From: Beijerinckiaceae bacterium
GTDB taxonomy: Bacteria; Pseudomonadota; Alphaproteobacteria; Rhizobiales; Beijerinckiaceae
DNA length: 64,000 nucleotides
Assembly: GCA_004298435.1 (NCBI GenBank)
Contig: SCSF01000133.1
Coordinates: 29,291 to 93,290, forward strand
Direction of reading: 5' to 3'
Shown: in pieces, positions 39,736 through 50,081 of the stretch
How the letters are laid out: each line of letters begins with the position of its first letter
How positions within the stretch are numbered: position 1 is the stretch's first letter
Position numbers and translations under genes: made by a program
The notes under the pieces: model-generated
Told to the model about the DNA's origin: nothing
Databases searched by the model: none
The model's input: only the letters and a program-made list of their open reading frames with translations

Positions 39736-40962
39736 ATGCGCACATCTGAATCGGGCCGCATTGCCGTGACGTCCCTCGATACATTCGCAGAAGCCAAACT
39801 TGCCGATCTGGAACGCGCCGATTTGCGCCGCCATCTTGTTGCGACGCGCCGCGCGCTTGAAGCTGGCGAAGGACCTGTCGTCTATCGCAACGGACGAAAA
39901 TATATTTCTTTCTCCTGCAATGATTATCTCAATCTTTCGCAGCATCCTGCGGTGAAGGCGGCAGCGATCGCCGCCACCGAAACATATGGCACGGGTGCGG
40001 GCGCCTCGCGTCTTGTGACGGGCAATCATCCGCTCTTTGATAGACTGGAAGAAAGGCTCGCGCTCTTCAAGCAAGCCGAGGCGGCGATTGTCTTTGGCTC
40101 CGGCTATCTTGCCAATCTTGGCATCATCCCCGCCTTGGCTGGGCAGGGCGATCTCATTCTCGTTGATGCTCTGTCACATGCCTGCATCTTCGCCGGCAGC
40201 CGCCTGTCGCCCGCGGAATGCCGGGTGTTCCGGCATAACGACGTGGATCATGCGCGAAAGATTTTGGAGAAAGAGCGCGCTTCCTTCCGCAACGCTTTGC
40301 TCGTCACTGACGGCGTTTTTTCGATGGATGGCGATCGCGCGCCAATCGCAGAGTTGGCGGCACTCTGCGCCAGTTTCGATGTCTGGCTGATGAGCGATGA
40401 TGCGCATGGTTTCGGCGTGCTTGGTGAGGGCAGGGGATCGAACTTCGCATCCGGTGCGAAGGTTGACGTGCCTTTGCAGATGGGGACGCTCTCAAAGGCC
40501 ATCGGCGGATATGGCGGCTATCTCTGCGCCTCGCGCCCGGTGATCGAGCTTTTGAAAACGCGTGCCCGCACGCTTTTGTTTGCGACGGGCCTGCCACCGG
40601 CGAGCGTCGCGGCGGCCCTTGCAGCGCTCGACATTATCGAGCATGAGCCAGAGTTGACGGTGAGGCCGCTCGCCAGAGCGCGCGCCTTCACGGCAGAGCT
40701 TGGGCTTCCGGAGGCGCAAAGCCCGATCGTGCCGCTTGTGCTCGGCGATGCGGCTGCCGCTTTGGCTGCATCGAAACTGCTCGAAGACGAAGGCTTCCTC
40801 GTTGTCGCCATTCGTCCGCCGACTGTGCCGGAGGGCACGGCGCGCCTGCGCTTCGCCTTTTGCGCAGCTCACACCGAAGCCGATGTGGCGCGCCTTGCGC
40901 AGGTCGTCGCCGAGCGCATCGCATATAGCAGCGAGATGAACGCATGCCCGCAGTCTTCATAA
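39736..40962 (+). CDS. bioF: 8-amino-7-oxononanoate synthase
   Basis: FSCNDYLNLSQHPAVKAAAIAATETYGTGAGASRLVTGNHPLFDRLE; MGTLSKAIGGYGGYLC. Confidence 0.94.
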   Translation: MRTSESGRIAVTSLDTFAEAKLADLERADLRRHLVATRRALEAGEGPVVYRNGRKYISFSCNDYLNLSQHPAVKAAAIAATETYGTGAGASRLVTGNHPLFDRLEERLALFKQAEAAIVFGSGYLANLGIIPALAGQGDLILVDALSHACIFAGSRLSPAECRVFRHNDVDHARKILEKERASFRNALLVTDGVFSMDGDRAPIAELAALCASFDVWLMSDDAHGFGVLGEGRGSNFASGAKVDVPLQMGTLSKAIGGYGGYLCASRPVIELLKTRARTLLFATGLPPASVAAALAALDIIEHEPELTVRPLARARAFTAELGLPEAQSPIVPLVLGDAAAALAASKLLEDEGFLVVAIRPPTVPEGTARLRFAFCAAHTEADVARLAQVVAERIAYSSEMNACPQSS

Positions 40963-41639
40963 CGGCAACCGGCACGGACATCGGCAAGACCTTCGTGACG
41001 GCAGGGCTTGCGCGATATCTGCGCGCGCACAATCGCAAAGTTGCAGTCCTGAAGCCGGTGGTCAGTGGCTTCGATATTGCAGCTTTGGCAGGCAGCGATT
41101 CGGCAGTGCTGCTTGAATCCGTCGGGCAGAGGCCGGACCTTGGCGCGATCGAATCGATTTCGCCCTGGCGCTTTACCGCGCCATTGTCGCCGGATATGGC
41201 TGGGCGTCTGGAAGGCGAGGCGATCGATTTTCCGGGCCTCGTCGCCTTTTGCCGCGCTGCCATCGACAAAACGGGTGACGTTCTTTTGATCGAAGGGATC
41301 GGCGGTCTCATGGTGCCGTTCACCGCAAACAAGACTGTGCTCGATCTGATTGAAGCCCTGCGGATCCCATCAATTCTTGTGGCTGGAACTTATGTCGGCA
41401 CCCTCAGCCATACTCTGACAGCCATGGACGTCATGGCGCGGCGCGGCGTCAACCCGGCGGCGCTGGTGCTCAACGAGACAGCCGGCTCGGCGGCGTCAAT
41501 CGCGGAAACCGTTGTAAGCTTGCGGCACTTCTGCGATCCGGTGCCAATCCTCAGTATAGCGCGCGAGGGAACGGGAAACCCCGCGGACATCAATGCTGCG
41601 AGCTTCGGAAAAATCGCCGATCTCGTTCTGACAGCATGA
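40944..41639 (+). CDS. bioD: Dethiobiotin synthase
   Basis: VFITATGTDIGKTFVTAGLARYLR P-loop; LIEGIGGLMVPF; overlaps the end of bioF. Confidence 0.95.
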   Translation: MPAVFITATGTDIGKTFVTAGLARYLRAHNRKVAVLKPVVSGFDIAALAGSDSAVLLESVGQRPDLGAIESISPWRFTAPLSPDMAGRLEGEAIDFPGLVAFCRAAIDKTGDVLLIEGIGGLMVPFTANKTVLDLIEALRIPSILVAGTYVGTLSHTLTAMDVMARRGVNPAALVLNETAGSAASIAETVVSLRHFCDPVPILSIAREGTGNPADINAASFGKIADLVLTA

Positions 41640-41652
41640 GGCGCTTTCGCGA

Positions 41653-42564
41653 ATGACCAGCGACGCCAGTACCGGGGACATTGTTTTCGACCGCTCGCCT
41701 GTCGGGCCGCCGAGCAAGCTCGTATCTCTGACCGACGGCGTGCGCCGTATGGTGGCGGACAATCCGGGGCCTATGACATTCACTGGCACTTGCACCTATG
41801 TGATCGGTCACGGCGATGTTGCGGTGATCGATCCGGGGCCGGATCTGCCGCAGCATGTCGCGGCGCTGCTCGAGTCGCTTGGGAACGAGCGCGTCAGCCA
41901 TATCCTCGTTACTCATACGCATCGTGATCATTGCGGGGCTGCTGCTGCCCTGAAAGTTGCAACAGGAGCGAGGCTCGTTGGATGCGCACCGCATGTTGCC
42001 TCAAGGCAGACGGATGGGCGCGAGGATGCGCATGAGCCGCTTTATGCGCCCGATGCGATAATGGCCGACGGCGACACGATAGATGGTCCGCAGTTCGTGC
42101 TGGAGTGCGTGGCGACGCCGGGTCACACCGGCAATCATCTCAGCTTCGCGCTCGTGGCCGAAAATGCTCTGTTTTCCGGCGATCACGTCATGGCATGGTC
42201 AACCTCGGTGATCATCCCGCCGGACGGGGCGATGTCTGATTACATGGCTTCACTGGAGAAGCTTCAGCATCGCCGTGAGACGATTTACTGGCCCGGCCAC
42301 GGCGCTCCGGTGCAAGAGCCGCAGGCCTATGTGGCGGCGCTTATTCGCCATAGGCGGGGTCGCGAGGCTTCCATTCTGGCCGAACTGTCGAGAGAAGGGG
42401 CGAGCATCGCCGAACTCATCTCGGCGGTTTACCAAGGGTTAGATCCGGCGCTTCATGGAGCGGCGCGGCTCTCCGTCCTCGCGCATCTCGAGGATCTCGA
42501 AAAGCGCGGCATCGTGCTGCGTGAGGTAGGGGCTCAAGGGGTGGCGCGATATCGTCTCGCCTGA
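41653..42564 (+). CDS. MBL-fold metallo-hydrolase (LACTB2-like)
   Basis: HILVTHTHRDHCGAA metal motif, ATPGHTGNHLSF, FSGDHVMAWSTSVI, C-terminal winged-helix-like region. Confidence 0.88.
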   Translation: MTSDASTGDIVFDRSPVGPPSKLVSLTDGVRRMVADNPGPMTFTGTCTYVIGHGDVAVIDPGPDLPQHVAALLESLGNERVSHILVTHTHRDHCGAAAALKVATGARLVGCAPHVASRQTDGREDAHEPLYAPDAIMADGDTIDGPQFVLECVATPGHTGNHLSFALVAENALFSGDHVMAWSTSVIIPPDGAMSDYMASLEKLQHRRETIYWPGHGAPVQEPQAYVAALIRHRRGREASILAELSREGASIAELISAVYQGLDPALHGAARLSVLAHLEDLEKRGIVLREVGAQGVARYRLA

Positions 42565-43338
42565 TTATTTGTCGTCCGAGTCGGATTTCAGCTCATCGGC
42601 GAATGCCATGATGCGCTGCGCGTTGGCGCCGAAGTCATGCCATGCGATTCGCGAAACCGATCTGACATCGACGAGGGTTTGCCCGGCGAGCGGCCGAATA
42701 CGGATTGTGATGTCGCTGGGAAATCCGAACACTCTGCCGTGGGCGATCGCATCAACATGGCCAAGCCCGATTCGGCCTCCGGGCGGGCTCTCGCTGACGA
42801 TTTTCCAATGCTGCGCTGCGACGGCCGCGAGGACGCTGCGATAGGCGTCGTCGCCGTCGAGATCGAGGACGATCGGCTGGACATCCGGATAGGCGTCAAT
42901 CTGCGCCTGCCGCGCCTGAGGGGCGACCGGGGCCGGAACGAAACCGTGGCGGGCCGCCAGGGCTTTTGCTGAGAGAGAGAAGGCCGGTGGATTGTCTATA
43001 TCAGTCGAAACGTCGTGCAGCGAGGGCAGGCGAATGGCCTGATAGGTGAGGTAGGCTGGATAAGCGAGAATCAGCAAGGCGAGGAAGCCGCCGGTCAGAA
43101 GCAGGCCCACACCTTTGCGGCCGGTCTGCCAGATCGCGATCGTGGCGGCGCCCGCGCAGAGCGCCGCGAGGCAGGCGATCATAATTGCTGATCCGACCAC
43201 GGCGAGGACGGCCGAGGGGGCAAGACCTATGCGCGCAGAAGCCAGGCCGATGATGATGACAGCCGCTGCGAAGAACGCGAGGCGACGGCTCCATAAGGCG
43301 CTGTCGCAGTAAGGTTCCTCGATAATCAGATGCCGCAT
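42565..43338 (-). CDS. DUF1499 domain membrane protein
   Basis: N-terminal TMs; DVSTDIDNPPAF...DAYPDVQPIVLD...GFPSDITIRIRPLAGQTLVDVRSVSRIAWHDFGANAQRI. Confidence 0.8.
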   Translation of the reverse strand: MRHLIIEEPYCDSALWSRRLAFFAAAVIIIGLASARIGLAPSAVLAVVGSAIMIACLAALCAGAATIAIWQTGRKGVGLLLTGGFLALLILAYPAYLTYQAIRLPSLHDVSTDIDNPPAFSLSAKALAARHGFVPAPVAPQARQAQIDAYPDVQPIVLDLDGDDAYRSVLAAVAAQHWKIVSESPPGGRIGLGHVDAIAHGRVFGFPSDITIRIRPLAGQTLVDVRSVSRIAWHDFGANAQRIMAFADELKSDSDDK

Positions 43339-43529
43339 GGGGCGCGCGATCCGGAGTGTGTGGCCTGCATCACGATATGTTCAGGACCAGAGTTTAAAGC
43401 ATAGCGCGAAGCGCACAATTGCCAGTTTCCCGCCAATCAGGCATGTATCGCTCGCGCACAAGACGAAGACGCATTCGGGCAGACGATTGATTTGCCTTTT
43501 CTTTTGCATGAGATTTACGGCCTAACCGC

Positions 43530-44465
43530 ATGAATGCACTCACGCGCCGGAGTTTGTTACTGGGAGGTGGCGCCCTCGTGCTGTCACCTTTCGCGCTCGG
43601 CTCCTATGCGTTTGCGATCGAGCCAGGTTTCGAATTGAAGGTGACGAATTATCACGTTAACCCTTCGAATTGGCCGAAAGGGCTGGTTCTCAAGGCCGTG
43701 ATCATCGCGGACATACACGCCTGCGAGCCCTTGATGTCCGCGGCGCGCATCCGCAGGATCGCCGAACTCGCAAACCGTCTCAAGCCGGACATCATTTTCA
43801 TCCTTGGCGATTTCAACGCCGGCCACCGGTATGTGACCGCTCCCGTATTCCCTGTTGAATGGGGCGAAGCGCTCAGCGTACTGAAAGCGCCTCTCGGCGC
43901 TTATGCGATCCTCGGCAATCACGACTGGTGGCATGGCGCGCTTCCGGGCATGCCGAGCGATGGCGCAGCGAGCATCCGCCGGGCGCTGGCCCACGCCAAC
44001 GTAAAGCTGCTGGAAAACCAGTCCATTCGATTGGAGAAGCAGGGCGCGCCCTTCTGGGTGGCGGGATTGGCGGATCAGATGGGCCATCGGATCGGTCCCG
44101 GTGATTTCGAGGGGCTGGACGATCTCCCTGGAACCCTCGCGCAAGTGAACGATGATGCGCCGATCGTACTGCTGGCGCATGAGCCGTTCATCTTTCCGCA
44201 CGTCCCGAACAAGGTGGCGCTGACGCTCTGCGGGCATACGCATGGTGGCCAGGTGAACCTTCCTTTCATCACAGAGGCCTATCTCGGAAGGCGCTGGGGC
44301 GAGGGCTATATTTACGGGCACATCGTCGAAGGCGGCCGGCATATGATCATTTCGGCTGGCCTTGGCACATCGATTTTTCCTGTTCGTTTCCTGCGGCCCC
44401 CGGAGCTTGTGCAGGTGACCATCGGCCAGCCGGAGAGCGTCCCCGACGTTGCTTGGAAGGCTTAG
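43530..44465 (+). CDS. Metallophosphoesterase with twin-Arg-like signal
   Basis: MNALTRRSLLLGGGALVLS; IIADIHACEP, FILGDFNAGH, ILGNHDWW, LCGHTHGGQVNLP. Confidence 0.92.
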   Translation: MNALTRRSLLLGGGALVLSPFALGSYAFAIEPGFELKVTNYHVNPSNWPKGLVLKAVIIADIHACEPLMSAARIRRIAELANRLKPDIIFILGDFNAGHRYVTAPVFPVEWGEALSVLKAPLGAYAILGNHDWWHGALPGMPSDGAASIRRALAHANVKLLENQSIRLEKQGAPFWVAGLADQMGHRIGPGDFEGLDDLPGTLAQVNDDAPIVLLAHEPFIFPHVPNKVALTLCGHTHGGQVNLPFITEAYLGRRWGEGYIYGHIVEGGRHMIISAGLGTSIFPVRFLRPPELVQVTIGQPESVPDVAWKA

Positions 44466-44540
44466 ACCGGAAACGGGATTATGCGAACCGGAGGTTCGCG
44501 GCCCGGAACGCGGGCCTCTGGCCCGCACTTCCACACAAAC

Positions 44541-44575
44541 AAAAACCGCCAGGCGAATGAACGTCTGGCGGTTTC
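44541..44575. terminator. Convergent (bidirectional) terminator
   Basis: aaaaaccgccaggcgaatgaacgtctggcggtttct between convergent genes. Confidence 0.75.
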
Positions 44576-44607
44576 TGATCTACAGAGCCGGTTAAACCCG
44601 GCGGCCT

Positions 44608-45252
44608 TTATTCGACGATGACCTTCGTGCCGAGCTTGACGCGGTTGTAAAGATCGATTGCGTCGATGTTCCGCATTCTGATGCAGCCTGACGAAACATC
44701 CTGGCCAATCTTGTCCGGCTCGTTGGTGCCGTGAATCCGGTACAACGTGTCTTTGTTGCCCTGGAAAAGATAGAGGGCGCGGGCGCCGAGGGGATTTTCC
44801 GGGCCGCCCGGCAATCCGCCGGCGGCTGCGGTGGGCTCGAGATGCGGCCAGCGCTGAACCATGTCCGCGGGCGGCATCCAGTGCGGCCACACTTCCTTGC
44901 GGCCGACCGTGGCAGTGCCTGTCCAGCCATAGGCGCCGCGGCCAGTCGCGATGCCATAACGGATCGCCTTGTGCTTCGGCAGCACATAGTAGAGGAAATG
45001 CGTCTTGGTGTTGACGACGATGGTGCCCGGGGGCTGTCCCGTCGGATCATCTACGAGATAGCGACCATATTCGGGATCAACCTGAGCCTTTGGCGCAAGG
45101 GCCAGCCAGTCCTTATCCCGTGCGGATAACGTCGGATCTGGCGTCGACGTGTAGTTGACACAGCCCGACAAAGCGAGCGCCAACAACGGAACCAGCCGAA
45201 CTAAAAGATAACGTGAGATCGTCCCACCCGACATGACCGCTCTCAGCCGCAT
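44608..45252 (-). CDS. L,D-transpeptidase (ErfK/YbiS family)
   Basis: GTIVVNTKTHFLYYVLPKHKAIRYGIATGRGAYGWTG; YRIHGTNEPDKIGQDVSSGCIRMRNIDAIDLY (SxGCxRM). Confidence 0.94.
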   Translation of the reverse strand: MRLRAVMSGGTISRYLLVRLVPLLALALSGCVNYTSTPDPTLSARDKDWLALAPKAQVDPEYGRYLVDDPTGQPPGTIVVNTKTHFLYYVLPKHKAIRYGIATGRGAYGWTGTATVGRKEVWPHWMPPADMVQRWPHLEPTAAAGGLPGGPENPLGARALYLFQGNKDTLYRIHGTNEPDKIGQDVSSGCIRMRNIDAIDLYNRVKLGTKVIVE

Positions 45253-45845
45253 TTCAGTGCCCCCAAATATCGTGAATCGATTAGCTTATTGGCCGATCTC
45301 TTGCCATCTTCTTGTAACGCTGTCGGTGAGAAGCCGAAGTCCTGTGGCGCAAATGAAACAATTTTCGCGTCACAAACTCGGAGCATCTCCCATTCGGGAT
45401 AAATTCCGCGTGAGCGGAAAGAAAATGCCCGATTTCGACAAGCTGAAGCATGTTCCTGGCGGAAGTTCGTTCGACTTCCCGGAACATATTTGTGCTGTCG
45501 AATTTTCCCGCCAGTCCGTTCAAGCCGTAAGGCCCGATTGACCGCTCTACGCAACGCTAACGCAACTTGTCCGTTGCCGTCGGCGGTCCAGCCAGCCGTA
45601 GAATCACAAGGGACGTCCGAACATGGACTCGAAAGGTTACCGGAACCTACGGCTTTCGGCGGTTTGGATGCAAATTTCCTGTTCACGCACTGCCAAGCCG
45701 CCGCTTCAGCCAATCCGTGCAGGTTTCATAAAGGCTTTCTTGCCGATGCCGGCTCGTCCCGATAAGAGCTGATCTGGATCTTGCATACCAGTGCGGCCCT
45801 TATTGCCCGCTTTCCCAGTTCCAATTCAGATTCGAGCAGCAACAG

Positions 45846-46787
45846 ATGCCAACCCTAGTCCTCAGCCATGCGGCGAGCCTCGGCCACGATGCCGGGTACG
45901 GCCATCCCGAAAGACCCGACCGGATTCGCGCGGTCGAAACCGTGCTTGGCCAGGAGGAATTCGAATCACTCAAGCGGCAGCAGGCGCCGCGCGGCAGCCG
46001 CGAGGCGATCCTGCGCGTCCATCCGGAGGACTATCTCGCTGCAATCGAGGGCGCGGCTCCGCGCTCAGGTTATGTCCAGCTCGACGGCGACACGACCATG
46101 AGCCCCGGCACCATGGACGCGCTCATGCACGCCGTCGGAGGCGCCACCAACGCGGTTGATTCGGTGATGCAGGGCAATGCCGATAACGCCTTTGTCGCGA
46201 TCAGGCCGCCGGGGCATCATGCGGAACTCGCGACTCCAATGGGGTTCTGCTTCTTCAATTTCATGGCGATCGCGGTGCGCCACGCGCAGGCAGTACACAA
46301 TGCCGAACGTGTCGCCATCATGGATTTCGATGTCCATCACGGCAACGGCACGCAGCATATTTTCTGGTCCGATCCGAATGTCCTTTATTGCTCAACACAT
46401 CAGATGCCTTTGTTTCCGGGCACTGGCGCACGCAATGAACGTGGCGACTTCGACAATATCGTCAACGCGCCGCTGAGGTCGGGCGACGACGGCGCGGCGT
46501 TTCGCGAGGCCTGCGAGACAGTCATTCTGCCGCGCATCGATGCTTTCCATCCGGATCTCATTCTCGTGTCGGCAGGCTTCGACGCGCACCGGCTCGATCC
46601 GCTCGCCAACGTCAACCTCGTGGAAGGGGACTTCGCCTGGATCACCGGGAAGCTCCTCGACCTCGCCGACAGGCACTGCAAGGGGCGGCTCGTGTCGGTG
46701 CTCGAAGGCGGCTACGATCTGGAAGGCCTGAGCCGCTCGGCCGCAGCCCATGTGCGCACGCTTATGGGCCATGCTTCGGGAGCGTGA
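45846..46787 (+). CDS. Histone deacetylase-family amidohydrolase
   Basis: GHPERPDRIRAVE; RPPGHHAELATPMGFCFFNFMAIA; MDFDVHHGNGTQHIF; VSAGFDAHRLDPL. Confidence 0.93.
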   Translation: MPTLVLSHAASLGHDAGYGHPERPDRIRAVETVLGQEEFESLKRQQAPRGSREAILRVHPEDYLAAIEGAAPRSGYVQLDGDTTMSPGTMDALMHAVGGATNAVDSVMQGNADNAFVAIRPPGHHAELATPMGFCFFNFMAIAVRHAQAVHNAERVAIMDFDVHHGNGTQHIFWSDPNVLYCSTHQMPLFPGTGARNERGDFDNIVNAPLRSGDDGAAFREACETVILPRIDAFHPDLILVSAGFDAHRLDPLANVNLVEGDFAWITGKLLDLADRHCKGRLVSVLEGGYDLEGLSRSAAAHVRTLMGHASGA

Positions 46788-46805
46788 GCTGCCCGGTCGA
46801 TCTCT

Positions 46806-47882
46806 TCACTCGATCGGCTCGACCGCCGCAATCTCGATGCCGAAACCGGAAAGCCCGACGAATTTGAACGGCGTCGTTGTCCGCAGGCGAATCGAACTGA
46901 TGCCGAGGTCCTGAAGGATTTGCGCGCCGAGGCCGATCTCGCGCCATTCCTTGAGGCGCTGGGCGTCCGAATCGACCTTGTCCATCCCCGCATTGGTGAG
47001 CGGAACGCCCGCCGTGCCATCGCGCAGGAAGACGAAGACGCCGCGCCCGTCCTTCTTGAATTGTGCGAAAGTCCTGTGAATCGAGTCGCCGCCCGCGATC
47101 ACGTCGGCGACGATATCCACGCGATGCAGCCGCGCCGGCATGTTGCGGCCGTTGCCGATCTCGCCGTGGACGAAAGCGAAATGCTGCACAGGCTCGAACG
47201 GCGTCACATAGGCGTAGCCGGTCAGCGGCCCGTTGGGACCTGCGACCTGAAAGACGTTCACGCGCTCGACGAGCTTTTCGCGTGATTGGCGATAGGCGAT
47301 GATGTCGGCGACGGAGATTCGCTTCAGGCTGTGTTTTGTGGCGAACGCGTCGATCTGGGGTCCCGTCATCACGCTGCCGTCGTCATTGGCGAGTTCGCAG
47401 ATCACGCCGACGGGAGGAAGCTTCGCGAGGCGGCAGAGATCGACGGCGGCCTCGGTGTGACCGGAGCGCATCAGCACGCCGCCTTCCTTCGCAATCAGCG
47501 GAAAGACATGGCCGGGGCGCACGAAATCACCCGCACCCATGTTGCGGTTGGCGAGCGCGCGCGCCGTATTGCAGCGCTGTTCGGCCGAAATCCCTGTGGT
47601 GAGGCCGTGCCGGCCATCCACGGAAACGGTGAAAGCGGTGCCGAGCGGGGCGTCATTGGTCGCCACCATCGGCTGCAAATTCAGCCTCTTCGCATCTTCC
47701 GCCGTAATTGGCGCGCAGACAATGCCGCAGCAATTACGAATGATGAAGGCCATCTTCTCCGGCGTGCAAAGGGCGGCGGCGCAGACGAGGTCGCCCTCGT
47801 TTTCCCGGTCATCATCATCGGTGACAATGACAATCTCGCCGCGGGCGATGGCTTCTATCGCTTCCGTGACAGAATGGGGCAT
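46806..47882 (-). CDS. ribB: 3,4-dihydroxy-2-butanone 4-phosphate synthase with a degenerate C-terminal GTP cyclohydrolase II-like domain
   Basis: IARGEIVIVTDDDDRENEGDLVCAA, GRHGLTTGISAEQRC, GHVFPLIAKEGGVLMRSGHTEAAVDLCRLA; C-terminal domain lacks the GCHII zinc cysteines. Confidence 0.92.
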   Translation of the reverse strand: MPHSVTEAIEAIARGEIVIVTDDDDRENEGDLVCAAALCTPEKMAFIIRNCCGIVCAPITAEDAKRLNLQPMVATNDAPLGTAFTVSVDGRHGLTTGISAEQRCNTARALANRNMGAGDFVRPGHVFPLIAKEGGVLMRSGHTEAAVDLCRLAKLPPVGVICELANDDGSVMTGPQIDAFATKHSLKRISVADIIAYRQSREKLVERVNVFQVAGPNGPLTGYAYVTPFEPVQHFAFVHGEIGNGRNMPARLHRVDIVADVIAGGDSIHRTFAQFKKDGRGVFVFLRDGTAGVPLTNAGMDKVDSDAQRLKEWREIGLGAQILQDLGISSIRLRTTTPFKFVGLSGFGIEIAAVEPIE

Positions 47883-47984
47883 AGGGGTCTCCTTGACTTC
47901 GCAGCGGCGAAGATTCATCTGCGGGCGTTACAGGTCTGGTTTTGAAATCGGCGATCATGCAAAAATCGCCCGGGTAAAAGTAGC

Positions 47985-48923
47985 ATGCAGGCACCGCCCG
48001 ATCATCAATTTGCCGATAGCACAGAGGACGGTTCGCGACGAATGGGATCGAATGGCGACAATGGCTCCGTAGTGAGGCTGAGAAACGCGGGAACCGCTTT
48101 GGCGAACAGGCTTGCGGCGCTCCGTCTTGCCCGCCTTTCCATCGGCTTTTTCCTTTCTCTTGGCCTGTGCATCCTCGCGCTGACTGCGGCCCCTGTCCCG
48201 GCCAGTGCGGCTGGCGGGGGATGCCACATTCTGTCAGAGGCGGGCAGTCAATATGTGGTGTGCAGCTTCGATATGCGCCAGAATCGCAATCCTGAGGAGA
48301 TGCGGCTCTTTTTCGCCGGCCCCGGCGGCAAGCCCCTTGGTGGATTTGCGACCCTTGCGGCGATCCTGAAACAGCGTGGCGAGATCCTGCTGTTTGCCAT
48401 GAATGCCGGTATGTTTCAGGAAAATCTGCGGCCCGTCGGCCTGTTCATCCAGGCGCACAAACAGATCCATCCGATCAACCTGCGGGGCGGCGGAGGCAAT
48501 TTTCATCTCAAGCCGAATGGTGTGTTTTATTTCGGCGGTCACAGCGCCGGGGTGATGGAAACATCAGCCTTCGTCAAATCCGGCCTCAAGCCCGAATACG
48601 CGACCCAATCGGGACCCATGCTGGTTCTCGATGGCAAGATCCATCCAAAGATCCTGCCGAGCGGCACCTCGGAGAAAATCCGCAATGGGGTGGGGGTCCG
48701 CGATGGCCACATCGTCATTTTTGCGATTTCGGAAGATCCTGTGACCTTCTATCGCTTCGCGACACTGTTTCGCGATCGGCTCGGCTGTCCCAACGCACTT
48801 TATCTTGATGGCTCCGTATCGAGCCTTTATGCGCCATCAATGGGCCGGGAGGACGGATTACGTCCTCTCGGCCCGATGGTCGGCATCGTCGAGAAAGTGC
48901 AGGACCTCAGCCGCGGGCATTAA
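47985..48923 (+). CDS. Phosphodiester glycosidase/DUF2233-like exported protein
   Basis: Signal peptide; LLFAMNAGMFQENLRPVGLFI...GNFHLKPNGVFYF...ATQSGPMLVLDGKIHP...ALYLDGSVSSLYAP. Confidence 0.8.
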   Translation: MQAPPDHQFADSTEDGSRRMGSNGDNGSVVRLRNAGTALANRLAALRLARLSIGFFLSLGLCILALTAAPVPASAAGGGCHILSEAGSQYVVCSFDMRQNRNPEEMRLFFAGPGGKPLGGFATLAAILKQRGEILLFAMNAGMFQENLRPVGLFIQAHKQIHPINLRGGGGNFHLKPNGVFYFGGHSAGVMETSAFVKSGLKPEYATQSGPMLVLDGKIHPKILPSGTSEKIRNGVGVRDGHIVIFAISEDPVTFYRFATLFRDRLGCPNALYLDGSVSSLYAPSMGREDGLRPLGPMVGIVEKVQDLSRGH

Positions 48924-48980
48924 TCGCGACGCGCGCGTTCTAATTTACTGGGATCGATCACGTTGCATGCTTCAGGTGAT

Positions 48981-49637
48981 CTAACCTTCACCTTTCGCGG
49001 CAAACTCGGCGTATTGCTCGAGCGTGATTGAGCCGCCGATTTCGGCGAGCTTCCCCTGATCTTTTTCCGGCAGAGCCTCTTGCACGATGTCGAGACGCTT
49101 CCAGGCAGGGAAGGGGGCATCGCGACCCGCCTTGGGCACATATTTGGACGTTCCCAACTTCTGATATTTGTGGATGTAGCGCGAGCAATTCACCCAGACC
49201 GATTCAACCGCGACTGTCGTTATGAACTGTGCGCCTGGATATTCCGAAAGGCGCTCGTGTTCGAGATCGATCGTGGCGCTGCCCTGAACGCGCAGACGGT
49301 ATGGCTTTTCGAAGTCCATGAAGAGGAGCCCGACCCGCGGCTCGACCTGGATATTACCCATCGAATAAAACATGCCGTTGCCATCGTAGCTCGGAAATAT
49401 GAGCTCCGCCGGGCCTGTGACTTTCACGAAGCCTTCCGCGCCGCCTTTGTAGGACACGGTGGGGCGTCCGGAGGCATCCACTGTCGACAGGAAAAACATG
49501 TCGCACTTGCCGATGAACTTTTGCTCGTCGGGGGCGAATTCGGTGTGAACATGACCGCCCTCCAGGAAATCGGCCATGCGGCGCGAATCGAAGCGGTCCT
49601 GCAACGCCCGGTGCTGATCCGCATAAAACTTGCTCAT
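48981..49637 (-). CDS. Pyridoxamine 5'-phosphate oxidase-family FMN-binding protein
   Basis: FIGKCDMFFLSTVDASGRPTVSYKGGAEGFVKV; NIQVEPRVGLLFMDFEKPYRLRVQGSATI. Confidence 0.85.
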   Translation of the reverse strand: MSKFYADQHRALQDRFDSRRMADFLEGGHVHTEFAPDEQKFIGKCDMFFLSTVDASGRPTVSYKGGAEGFVKVTGPAELIFPSYDGNGMFYSMGNIQVEPRVGLLFMDFEKPYRLRVQGSATIDLEHERLSEYPGAQFITTVAVESVWVNCSRYIHKYQKLGTSKYVPKAGRDAPFPAWKRLDIVQEALPEKDQGKLAEIGGSITLEQYAEFAAKGEG

Positions 49638-50081
49638 GTGATGCCTCCCGAAAGCTCTTGTCGGGGCGCTTCCAGCGCCTCTTTTGCAAGAGTAACTTAT
49701 CGATCAGGCCCCGACAAATTGCTTTGATGACGCGCTTTCCCGCGATCTGTGCGGCTCAGTTCAGCCCGTGTGCTGGTTCTTGAGTCAATCAAAACCGAAA
49801 CGGCCAAAACCAAAACGGCTCTGGCGATGGTGATGCGCAGCAGCAAAGTTGTAATTCCGCATTTTCCGGCAGATGTGCGGCAAAGCTTTTTCCGGACGTT
49901 GCGCCGAAATTGGGCGCACGAAAATTACGCATAGGCAGCGGGAACGCCTTCCTACCCGCGTCGTTAGCGACCGAGAGGCGAGGTCCTTGTTGGTATGCGC
50001 GCGACGCGTTGCCGGCGAGGAGCTGGGGCTCTTTGTAAAAAACACCATTATTGACCCAGGCATTAACCCACGGAGGTTTTC

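Noticed and set aside
39657-39736. Possible BioR operator in the divergent bioA/bioF intergenic region
   Set aside because: No sequence close to TTATMKATAA was found by eye.
43584-44534. 316-aa minus-strand ORF
   Set aside because: Antisense to the metallophosphoesterase gene, which carries all catalytic motifs.
45252-45846. ORFs in the ~600-bp gap between the L,D-transpeptidase and HDAC-like genes
   Set aside because: Neither strand gives a protein with a signal peptide, motif or good RBS; treated as intergenic.
47883-47984. FMN riboswitch upstream of ribB
   Set aside because: The short leader lacks FMN-element conserved boxes.
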